A DNA stretch of 64,000 nucleotides from Bugulina stolonifera (taxonomy: Eukaryota > Bryozoa > Gymnolaemata > Cheilostomatida > Bugulidae). The notes beneath the pieces are model-generated. The model made no database searches. It worked only from the letters and a program-made list of their open reading frames with translations, and was not told where the DNA came from. Location of the stretch: contig OW285189.1 of the NCBI GenBank assembly GCA_935421135.1, positions 20,338,298 through 20,402,297 on the forward strand. The letters run 5' to 3'. This document shows, one piece after another, positions 13,555-23,374 of this stretch. Made by a program: the position numbers and the translations under genes. Each line of letters begins with the position of its first letter. Position 1 is the first letter of the stretch.

Positions 13555-13675
13555 TATACTATATACCTTTTACAGGCAAGGTTTGAACCCAGGCTACACC
13601 TACACCTGAAATCTTCTTACTACCACACCATTTACAGTAGCCAACCAGAGCCGGCACAATAGATGGCTCTGACCA
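13555..13675 (-). mobile_element. tRNA-like SINE head, degraded
   Basis: On the minus strand a B-box GGGTTCAAACC (13573-13583) is preceded by a tRNA-like GGCTACTGTAAATGGTGTGG (near 13620-13640) that could be a decayed A-box. No matching acceptor stem is seen, so it reads as a SINE remnant and not a tRNA gene. Confidence 0.4.
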
Positions 13676-14058
13676 CTACAATTATAGTAGGCCTATCATC
13701 CAGGTCTACATCTAGGGTACTTCAGTGTTCATGTAGCCTCAACACTGCAACACCTCTTTGAATTTAGAAATTCAAATGTCTATTTGCATATTAAATACAA
13801 TACATAAACTTCTGCTTGGTTTACATAAAATGGACCACAGACTACACTCAATCACAAAACCACAAAAAGGAATTAAGACACTGCCGTACAACAACGATGG
13901 TAAGTATAACACTATAGGCCTAAATCTCACGCACACCTTATGAAAACCCTACCAAATTTATAACTGCTGGTCTGTTCCTGCTATCAAAATAAGATGAGTA
14001 GATAAAGGTTTGGAGAACAGTCTTGTTTCCTAATAATGATTTTCTCCACATAAAGAGT

Positions 14059-14603
14059 CTAATTTGATGGTTCAATGGCTTTCTCCCCGTATTTCTTTTC
14101 CCAGCGTTCTAGATGCTCCTGCTTCCTTACCTCACGACGAGCAAAGTACTCTGGAAAAGCTGCTTTCTCATATGGGTGCCACACATCTAAAACCTGTCAT
14201 AAAATACTTTGTCAGCATCATGTTGGCATTGTTGGCATCACACCAGCACAAAGACATTACGTAAATGCAACAGACCGCAGTTTGCAAGTCAACAAATTAA
14301 AAGCTACATATTGAGAATAAACCCTGTTACATGTCACTATACTATTTCATGCCTTAATCAGTTAGGTTTGTGATGCAAAGATATAAAATTATTAGTCTAC
14401 TTACCCAATCAGGTATATATTTAACTCTGTCATAAGCTGCACCACCAGGAGATTCCGCAAATCGAATCCGAATTGGGTGATGCTTTTCCCATAATTCCTT
14501 TTCTCCATCAAGAAGCATCTGCTTTGCTACTCTTATGTCTTTTTCATTCATATTCTGATCAAATCTGTGACGCAGTAACACAGCATGGTATCGGAAATGG
14601 TGC
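14059..14603 (-). CDS. NDUFB9: NDUFB9, mitochondrial complex I subunit (3' exons)
   Basis: Two exons on the minus strand encode the C-terminal part of an LYR-family accessory subunit of respiratory complex I, located on the mitochondrial inner membrane. Exon 14405-14603 (acceptor CAG, donor GGTAAGT) carries NEKD, a long helix, ESPGGAAYDR and YIPDW. Exon 14059-14193 carries VWHPYEKAAFPEYFARRE and ends AIEPSN-stop. Order and spacing match animal NDUFB9 (NEKD, SPGGxxYxR, PEW, WHPxEKAxxPxYFAxRE). The preceding exon(s) with the LYR motif should lie further to the right on the minus strand. I could not locate them among the repeats, so the gene is listed as partial. Confidence 0.87.
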
Positions 14604-14899
14604 CTGCAAAGAAAGTAATAAAACATTGAACGACAGATTAATTATCTATATGCACAGTTAGGGCTTGATGTGCAACAAAGAGTCAATGGTGTGTCACAGG
14701 GACTCCACCTATTCAATATTTAGCAGTGTTAGTCCAGGAACAGGCCCTTGACCTGGTGTTGGCCTGTTACAGTTGATGTTGGCCAGTTAGATTACTATGC
14801 ACGTAAAACCACTAAACCATATCCTCTCTAGCACATCTTAAAGCACATATTGATTTTTAATCAACTATCTTATTTTTAGTGAAAGTAAACCCAAAATTC

Positions 14900-14931
14900 A
14901 GATATGAATGTTAATAAGCATTCATATCTGG
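14900..14931. repeat. Short perfect hairpin
   Basis: CAGATATGAATG and CATTCATATCTG form perfect arms around a small loop (TTAATAAG). It may be a MITE end; no function is evident. Confidence 0.6.
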
Positions 14932-15390
14932 CTTTTGCTACATCCAAATCCTAATGCAATAAAAAGCGGTATATATTTTTATAGGGTTCAGTTGATAAAA
15001 TCAAGCCTTTTCAGTACACACATTATGTTTGTTCTCTTAGCAAGTCAATTTGGATGGACTGACAACCAGATCTACTTGCATACAGTAGACTCGACCTTTG
15101 CAGACTTACCCTGGCTCAATTGAACCAGATCAATTGCAAAAACCGAATCCACTATATTCTGGTAGCATCGGTGGGATAGAAAACACCCAAGAGTGCTTTG
15201 AAAACTAGCGTGCTTTAGGTGTAGGCACAAATAGGGTAAAATTGCAGATACATGTAGATGCAGAATCATGCAGGCTAACCTAGCCGTCATAGGCGTGCAG
15301 ACAAGCTAGAAAGGACATGACAAGAACCAATCCAGCCAAATTTGATCAACTGAATCAGTTGTGTTTGATACCCTATAAAACATTCAGATA

Positions 15391-15708
15391 AGTGTTCGAA
15401 GTGGGGTTATACAGCAGTATACGGTGTGTACCCACCTCACTTTTAGTGGTTATACAGCCAGCATGCGCGTACCCTCAATTTAATAGCTAGTTTTCCCCAT
15501 TCGGTCACTGTGGACCTGATAGTGTAGTGGTCGAGTGTTTGACACTCATTCATACGGTCTTGAGTTGAATCTCACCAGAGCGTAATCGTTTTCATTTGTA
15601 ATTCAGTAATTTCTTAGCTACTATAAGATTAAGTGGATAGCTATACAAAACTAATCTGTAAGATTGCATGCACTGTGTACCCACCTCATTTTTTCCACTT
15701 CGAACACT
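15391..15708. mobile_element. Short TIR element containing a tRNA-like stretch
   Basis: AGTGTTCGAAGTGG at the left is the exact inverse of CCACTTCGAACACT at the right. Just inside, GTGTACCCACCTCA occurs near both ends in direct orientation. The middle contains GATAGTGTAGTGGTCGAGTG and GTCTTGAGTTGAATCTC, which resemble A- and B-boxes. It could be a MITE that captured a SINE or a SINE nested in a MITE. Confidence 0.5.
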
Positions 15709-15829
15709 GATGCAAACTCTAAATTGACTAATGACTAGCAAAAACTCAGAGATAGGCACAGTGCTTATTCACAGAAAAATCTCATGCCAAACGGTTTAAT
15801 CTATGTTGGGCCGTTTAGATAAGTGTAAG

Positions 15830-16270
15830 GAAATACGTAAATCTGTGTTCCTCTGTTGTAACGGACGCCAAATTGCGAGTCTGTTATTAGAGACAGGAGT
15901 GAAATAGACAACCGAGTGCAATGAGAGAAAATTGTCATTGCTTCAGAATTTTAGGATGGATTCCATCATAACCTGCACTATTCCCAGGTGTTTTAAGCTT
16001 ATTGAGGGGCAAGCTTAACTCTGCACTTGTGATCAGATTGTTGGGAGCTTCTAGCTTTTTGTCATATGAGATTCATTGAGATAAAAGATCAAGAAGTGTA
16101 GTTCTGCTGTTTAAATAATCCTGAATACAATTATCTGCAAAGATGTGGTCAAATGGACACTTCACCTTACTTGCATCATCTTTGAGAAAATTACCTTTGT
16201 GACCCTTTAGGTCCCTTACATATCTGTTCTCATAAGCATAGAAAACAATTTTGAATTTTTTCCAACACAT
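15830..16270 (-). pseudogene. LINE remnant (linker and start of RT)
   Basis: Minus-strand translation shows NSAGYDGIHPKILKQ (near 15955-15999), matching the KSPGPDGIHPxxLK block at the start of many non-LTR reverse transcriptases. Upstream (16073-16270) is an open stretch consistent with the region between endonuclease and RT. Stops interrupt the remainder. Confidence 0.5.
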
Positions 16271-16339
16271 AGGTAGAATATTTTGTGTTCATTAATAAAA
16301 TGTACTGAAATTTGAAATTGTAAACTGCATACACCATTA

Positions 16340-16803
16340 AGCTTGGTTTCCAGTTAGCCGGTTTTTGACTACCGGCTGACTGGTAGAATAAGGCGTGCGG
16401 TGTGGAAACCCAAAGTTACGAGAAGCCCGTAAAACCTGCAGCTGACCGCCGGTAAGCTGAAACATTTCAGCTGACCGCCGGTAAGTTGAAACATTTCAAC
16501 TTACCAGCAGCTAATCATTAACTGCAAGCTGTGCCTGAAGAATGGATACCACGACCTGCAGTCACCCACCGGTTGTAAAGTAATTAAATAATAATAGCAT
16601 TTTTATTGCTTTGTTTATTACATGTATTGAGTGAAAACATATCTCTCCAGGTGCCTTCCAGGTTCACTGCAGGTCCCCTGTAGGCCTTCTGCTGTAGCAG
16701 TGTAGGCTACCTGAAGGCAAAGCCTGTGAAGTGGAAACCACGTTGACTCCAGGCCACCTCCAGGCTACCTGTAGGAAGAACCTGCTGAGTGGAAACCAAC
16801 CTT
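16340..16803. mobile_element. TIR element with GC-rich direct repeats
   Basis: Left end AGCTTGGTTTCCAGTTAGC pairs with right end GGAAACCAACCTT, flanked by TA on both sides. Inside, a 29-bp unit starting CAGCTGACCGCCGGTAAG is repeated in tandem (16439-16496), and CAGGT/CCTGNAGG words are frequent. It is non-coding. Confidence 0.5.
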
Positions 16804-16991
16804 TAGAAAGCCCAGCAGCAGTTAGGGCACTTAGCAAAACACCAGCTGGACTACATGGCATCATGTTAGGTTTCAGCCTGCTAAAAGCAACGAATCAAAT
16901 CATCGCAGGGAGTGAATACCACGCCACATTTTGTGTTATAGTAAACAGAAAATTTATCTGAGTAGTTTATATCATGGTTATACCAAAGTTT

Positions 16992-17089
16992 CTATATACC
17001 AAGTTTATCCAGTAAACGATACGCATAGTCATTTGCCGTGGTTCTTTCACCAAAATCGGCAAACCGGTGCTCTTTAACGAGCGCCCAAC
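16992..17089 (-). CDS. Possible terminal exon of an unidentified gene
   Basis: A minus-strand frame of 31 codons after a CCACAG acceptor reads WALVKEHRFADFGERTTAND then YAYRLLDKLGI and a stop. Composition and helix-like spacing look protein-coding, but I do not recognise the family. Its 5' side abuts the hAT element at 17115, which would lie in the preceding intron. Chance is possible over such a short length. Confidence 0.3.
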
Positions 17090-17114
17090 CTGTGGTCAAA
17101 CGCTTAGGCTATAG

Positions 17115-18696
17115 TAGTGCTGCACGGTGTTTCGGTTTCAAGCGATGTAAACGGTGTGTGAACCCTCGGTGTAACACATAGGCAAATTTTCTATGCACCG
17201 AATCGTACCGGCACCGTGCCCAAACGATATATTGATGGTTCGGTGTAGTTCGATGTTATCGAACCGGATCGCTATGCCAGTAGTCATTTAATATTCATGC
17301 GGTCTAATATGTTTACCTCACTTCAAACTAGGTTGCATACCTTTGCTTATCCGTTTCCACATTAACTGCCATCGTGGCTGTGATTGATTATCAATGTTGT
17401 GGAAGTAATAATTATTATTAAATTATAATAAATTGATTAATAATTACGTAGCTTAGCAGATTCTGCGTATATCAGATTCTATCGTTTGCATATGATTGCT
17501 TTGTTCATGAACAGTGTGCTAGAATAGAATAGTAGTATATGATCGAATATAATGGATTATTATAATTAAATTTAAACATACCATTGGATTAATTATTATC
17601 ATTATGTTATAATTAATCTACTACTAATGTTTAAATTTGATTATAATCGCTTGTAACTAAGAATAGGTACAATGCTTATAATAATTAATTAATCATTATT
17701 AATTATGGTTTTTTAATTTAAAATCGTTGTGTAGTTATGCTTTTGGTAAGCACCAGCTCTTTATTTATTTAAAATAAGCTAATATAATGTTGTTCAATCA
17801 ATATTTAGTAGGTAGAATTCATCGGACTGAGCCATCGTAATATCCAATCTGAAGACAAATCTGCTAGATTCAATCGGTGGACACACTGAATTACACCAAT
17901 TCAGCAATCGTATCAAGAAAGCTTGCAAGAAAGATTTCCTACATTATAATTACATCATATGCAACTATGCTAGCGTTTCTTCTTTCTCTTGTGATATGAA
18001 GTTAGCCCATGTAATTTTAAATTTATTATCTTTTTGTGTCAATGGTACGAGTGTGGTGGAAACAATGTTTGCTGTTTTTCTTCTGTATTTTGGTCACAAT
18101 CAGTAATAAATCTAATAAATTATATGTAGTCGGTTGGGTGTGTGTCCAGCCTCATGTTTTTATATTTAATATATTCATTAAATTATATAAAATAGGTGAA
18201 GTAAGACCCAATGCCACTTGAGACTCACTAGACTACATGGGCAAATACAAAATCTTGGAGTAGGAGTAAGCACTGATTACTTTCATTAACCCAATTGCCA
18301 CTTAAATAAAAATAATAAACATATACTATGTTTCATTGAAGCCCTGTCTGCCTGCCATATCTGAAAATAAAATAAACAATGATTGGCATGAACTCATGTT
18401 GCAAGAAAGTGTTGAGGATTTTTGTTCCCTTGTATTGAACGATCATGATGGGACAACTAATAGGCAAACCAGCTCCTGGACCGGTTCGATCCGGTATATC
18501 GAACCAAAGTTGACGCCGTCTAACACCGCTTGAGACCAGGACCAAGGGGTCCGGTGCGGTTCGGTATATCGATCCAAACTCGGCATCGGTTGACACCGAA
18601 TGAGACCAGGCACAAGAAAACCGGTGTCAACCGGTGTTTGATTACCACCACCCCAAAAACCGAATATCAGTGAGGAAGCAACACCGTGCAGGCCTA
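17115..18696. mobile_element. Non-autonomous hAT element, 1.58 kb
   Basis: Termini TAGTGCTGCACGGTG and CACCGTGCAGGCCTA are imperfect inverted repeats. They are flanked by a perfect 8-bp duplication GGCTATAG (17107-17114, 18697-18704), diagnostic of hAT-type transposition. Subterminal regions are rich in CGGTT/ACCGG words; the centre (about 17400-18200) is AT-rich with no transposase. Subterminal blocks near 17140-17280 and 18470-18640 share CCGGT-GTATATCGA-type words. Confidence 0.85.
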
Positions 18697-19124
18697 GGCT
18701 ATAGAAATATAGGTCGGCAGCAGTAGTTGACAGTCTGCACAAAGAGCGTACTTTTACCATCTTTGGTCTACATGAGGCATAAATAGTCCAGACCACGTGC
18801 TCAGTAGGATGGCTCAAACTTTTGGGCCTTTTTCATATATTAATATTTAAGTTCCTCTAAATGCTTGCCTCTTCTATTGATGCTATCGGTATAAACATCA
18901 TGTATCCTGAAAATAATGGGCTAGCATTACAGGCACTTCAAGCCAATCTCAGGACAATTTTTTTGCCAATCTTGAGAAGATTCCATTGTTTTATCGGTAA
19001 TTTTTCGTTGCCGCCCAACTACTTTGAACTAGGCTGTTTATTAGGTTAGGTTTTGCGCAATCCTATTGGTTCAGAAACCCGTGGAACAACTTATTAATTC
19101 TATAAGCTTTGGTCATACTAGGAA

Positions 19125-19502
19125 CAAAGATAGTGGAAGGAAAGATCGGACACTCAGGCCAAAAACTGTCCGTCCCCGCCTCAAAACGCGGTCCGGATTA
19201 AGAAAAGAATTGTGCTACCTTGTGTAGAAATCCGCTCTTGCTATTGGTGTTCCGCCGACCAATCAGATAATATTGCTAACAGCGGCATCGAGTATACAGT
19301 CTACTTATACAAATGATATACTATTAGAGAGAGCGCAACAGTTAAACCGCAGTTCCGCGATATTAGTCTATCAGCCATCTAAAAGTTCTACACATGTAAA
19401 GCGGGAAATTGAATCACGGAACGTTGGGACCGCCAAATTGGGCGTATTTGGTGGGACAGGGTATTATCACTGAGTGTCCAATCTTTCCTTCCACTATCTT
19501 TG
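19125..19502. mobile_element. MITE with CAAAGATAGTGGAAGG termini, copy 1
   Basis: About 30 bp of terminal inverted repeat (CAAAGATAGTGGAAGGAAAG at the left, the inverse at the right) flanked by a 7-bp duplication CTAGGAA. The internal words CCAAAAACTGTCC, GGATTAAG and CCGCCAAATTGGGC are shared with the copy at 20181-20573. Confidence 0.8.
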
Positions 19503-20180
19503 CTAGGAATATCTCAAATGAAAAAATGGGTATGTAAAAATTCTGTGGAACAATTGCTAAATAATATTCGTACACAATAGAAATCACTGTTTGTTGCAAA
19601 AGTATATTCAAATTTAAATTATTTAGTACAATAAATAACAATTACATTGTGATTGTATGTTATCAAAATCTGGAAAAAATGATTTCTTGAGTTTACAATT
19701 ACCCGTCGACCTGAATTTGATTGGCCAATATAGGCTACTTGTTTATCTAGTGAATAACATGCCCACTCAAATTATTACCTTTCGGGGTGAAAAGATTGCA
19801 ATTGTCTCGTGGCTTCCTTGTATAATGCACAAACTCTTTGTTTGTGTGATAAAATCTTACTAGATAAACTGGACATCTTGCTCCTGAACCTACCGGAATC
19901 CACACCTTAGGCCAGGTTCCAATAATGTGAAAACAAACAAGATTGAGAGCCATTAGACACCCATTGGTCAAAGCCTTGGAACAAAGGTTAAACGCATCGA
20001 AAACTTTTGCACCCGGCGAAGCGGTATGAGTAGACCACTCTCAAAATGGTACATATCAAAATATCATAGAGTAACGACCTTTGTCTGTAATTTTCAGATT
20101 TGTCTCCACAATGCACAGCCCTTGTCAATCACTATCACACATCGACATCCTGTTCTTCAGGTGCGCCCACTATCCTTGGC

Positions 20181-20573
20181 CAAAGAGAGTAAAAGGAAAG
20201 AGGGATCACTCCCTACCTCTATGATCGCTCCGGCCAAAAACTGTCCCTCCCCCGCCTCCAAACGCGGTTCGGATTAAGGAAGGAGTTGTGCCTCCTTGTG
20301 TACAAATCCATTGTGGCTATTGGCGTTCCGCAGACCAATAATAAGCGCTTATTTACAACGACGTCGTATAAACCACATATTTAAGTTCACCAGATATCAA
20401 TACAGGATCGTCAATATGGCAATCGTTAAGTTCCGCGTTCAAGTCGAACAGCTATCCAAATTACCAGTAAGCAGACGGAGTGAATAACGGAACGTCGGGA
20501 CCGCCAAATTGGGCCTATTTGGTGAGACAGGGTATTATCATTGAGTGATCCCTCTTTCCTTTTACGCTCTTTG
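20181..20573. mobile_element. MITE, copy 2 of the 19125 family
   Basis: Terminal repeats CAAAGAGAGTAAAAGGAAAG and inverse, flanked by TCCTTGG on both sides (one base of boundary uncertainty). The internal sequence is collinear with copy 1. An ATG-led frame (20415 on) is short and not shared by copy 1, so I do not call a gene. Confidence 0.8.
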
Positions 20574-20696
20574 TCCTTGGGTACATGCATAGAGTTATCT
20601 GTTACCTCTATGGGTACATGTATTACAGGTAAAGTGGTACAATCATAGAGTTATCATAGAGTTACCTCTATGGGTACAATAACCAGTGCTTAAATT

Positions 20697-20770
20697 GTGG
20701 GGGGACGCCGGGGGACGGCGTCCCTAATAAAAATTAGCCAGGGGGACGCTCTGCAATAACGTCCCCCCAC
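20697..20770. repeat. Compact G/C-run palindrome
   Basis: GTGGGGGGACG and CGTCCCCCCAC flank a 74-bp unit that also contains the inner palindrome GGGACGGCGTCCC. It may be a miniature foldback element; it would form a very stable hairpin. Confidence 0.6.
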
Positions 20771-20773
20771 TTC

Positions 20774-22260
20774 ATAATCAGAAAGTTGTCTTCTCTCTTC
20801 GGCATTAAATATGCGCCTCCATAGTATCGTTCTATTGATACAAAAGTAGCTAACAAGCAACGGACCGTTTCAAGTTTGTTTCATATATGGCTTTCTCGGT
20901 TCAAGTTTCTTAATTATTTGGTAGTTTCCTGAGGAATTGGTCAACGGTTTCTGAAGATGGTCATGTTAAAATCTTGATAATATTAAATTAATGTTATTGA
21001 AATGCGTTCACATGTATTCTGTCATTACAATAAAAAGCTTTAATGGTCTATAACACAAATCATGTAGATTTAATAATTACCATTGTTGGCTACGCAGTTA
21101 GATTTGAATGTTTTTCTGGCACCAAGACTAGAAGAGTCAGAGGTAAATACAAACTTAAACTAGCACTAGCAGTGCACTGCAATGCTTTAAATTTGAGGTT
21201 ATTTTTAGTATTTACAATTGTGATCATGATTACACCAGCTTGTGGCCTACTCTACTGGCTATTCTTCATCCTTCACTTAGAGCAGACAAGGCTGATAGTA
21301 ACTATCTAGCTATCATAGTTAGATAGATGTTACTGGATTGTAGCTAGGATATATTGTCTTGGCTAAGTTCCTTGGTTCCAGATTAGAAGTAAAGAGGAAT
21401 TATCACAGTTGCAAGTCTTTTTTGCTAGTTCTATGGTCTCAGCGAGCTCCTAAACAGTTCTGATTAGAAAGCTGTGCAAAGTATGCAAAGTATGCAAAGT
21501 GGTTATTGTCAATAACCACTTTGCATACAGGTTGCTGCAAAGATTTTGCATAGAGTCAGTAAGTCAGTGACTCTGCTTATAGTCATGGTCGTATTACAGG
21601 CCTGTTTGAATAAGGAATAACGTGTTATTAAATATTATGTATCATCATAAGTTTTACCAAGACAAGGAAAACTTCAAGATCTCAGGATGAAGGTGAGATT
21701 ACTGTGAGACTATACGAGAGGTTTTATTTTACATGTAGTGTAAATGTGAAGGTTTGCTGGCAAATCAAGAGCATTACCTTACGATTACCATACAACAAAC
21801 AATTATAATACATAACATAGCCATATTATCATTATGCAATCTTCTGTTAGGGCCTTAGGGCCAGGGGGCAGCAGTCGAGTACCTTTGGAAACTCAAGTTG
21901 TCAATTGTCATTGCCAAATCTCAGTTGGGACTCTTCAAGTCGCAAGTCAAACCTTTATAGTCATAGTCATATTGACTAATCAAGACTTTCAAGTTACAAA
22001 TGAAGTTAAATCTTTTTACTGTCACCTGAAACTCAAGTTTTTATCAAGTTATCTAGATCAATTACATTGACAAGTCAAGTTACAAATGAATTGTCTTCTA
22101 GTTTAGTTAAAGTTTTTTTTACAAGTTATCAGGTAAAATATTTTAACCAACTCCTTGTTTTAACTAAATCAGAAAATGGAGCCAGAAGTTCAAATTTCAA
22201 AGCAAAATAATCTAATGGACACACATCCCTGTTTTAGTGTAAAATATTGTTGTGTTCAGC
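20774..22260. other. Intergenic, partly duplicated downstream of NR-B
   Basis: No gene recognised. An open frame at 21043-21309 has hydrophobic stretches but no family resemblance. The 21590-21790 part (GTTTGAATAAGGAATAAC, AAGTTTTACCAA) matches 31800-32260 downstream of NR-B, another trace of the receptor-unit duplications. Confidence 0.45.
21491..21527. repeat. Perfect 18-bp-arm hairpin with adjacent 9-mer repeats
   Basis: TATGCAAAGTGGTTATTG and its exact inverse are separated by one base. Immediately upstream the 9-mer TATGCAAAG is tandemly repeated. Confidence 0.75.
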
Positions 22261-22660
22261 TGAGTGGGAGGGGGGGGGGTGGGTGAAGCCGCACAACATA
22301 CAGGACAGAGCACCGTCATAGCAATAATGGTGCCAACTAAGCAGGCGCTAGAGAGTAGTATCTTCTGTGGGGGCCAGCCAGCATAGCACTACACTCGTCG
22401 ATGAAAGGGGACAACCTCTGGGGTCGGTCCTACGGTTGCGAGGAGAAATCCTCCTGCAACAGCAAAAAGGAGGGACTAGGAGACGGTTGCACAGACCCAG
22501 TGGCGTGGGCATGACTCAATGTGCCGGACTGTGTGGAGTCGTAGTAGACGAGGCTCAGTCTAGCGAGAATGGTGGCTAAGGCAAATGGGTGAACGTTGGG
22601 TCCTGGTTACAGTTCTGGAGACCTCCTAGGACTGAACTTGGGAATCCATGTTTATTGAGT
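22260..22660. other. GC-rich block of unknown nature
   Basis: Composition is sharply richer in G and C than the surroundings, beginning with a G run (22268-22280). The frame at 22367-22579 is open but unrecognised. The block resembles the 5' region of a retroelement or an inserted repeat; its boundaries are not defined. Confidence 0.35.
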
Positions 22661-23374
22661 GGTTGTAACCTATTGCTAGCAATAAGCTGTAAGAGACTGT
22701 AAAGTTCAAGAGACAAGTGACTAAGAAGAATGCAAAATTATGCTGCTTATACATGAAAATTCATTCCGTACCAAGGTCAAAAGGTGAATTAGATGAAGAT
22801 GCCGGTCCCGGACTGAACAGAAAGTCCGAATTACAATAATAAAAAAACTGATCTCAAATCTCAGTATGTAGGAAATGCAGCACTGCTGCATCTGGAATTA
22901 TCATATTTGTAGACCTCGACCTAACATTATACTTCGAACAAAATAACCGAAATACATACACATAAAATAGGTAGTACATGTAATTGAACTCGCTCACCAG
23001 TACTGATGTCCACTTCATGCCTGTTGAGATCATTTCTGCCAGTTTTATAGAAAAGCTGTCTATATAATTCATCATTTAATCATGTAGACGTTGCTTTGCT
23101 TTCCAAATACTGGGCACTAGGTCATACGTCCTACCATTTTTGCATGTAATTTGTGTAGTGTTACCCATCGCATTCTTCTCAATTTTCTGACTACTAATAT
23201 CATAGCAGACTCTGCAATACAATTTGCTATTAATTTCCTAACAGTTATGTTGAGTGAAGTGAATTCTGATATCACTGATGAAATTCTTCAAAATATCATT
23301 CTTTGCACTGTTTCCATTTGTATAGCTCTGCTGAAAGACTTCTGAATATTGCCAGTCATTAGTTTACTGATAGC

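Noticed and set aside
19400..20550. MTAP-like GVFGGTGYYH frame
   Set aside because: The glycine-rich word is short, stops at once, and lies in the conserved interior of two MITEs; the frame is not kept in the second copy.
21043..21309. 88-codon ORF with hydrophobic segments
   Set aside because: No homologous family recognised, no splice partner and no codon pattern distinguishing it from chance in AT-rich DNA.
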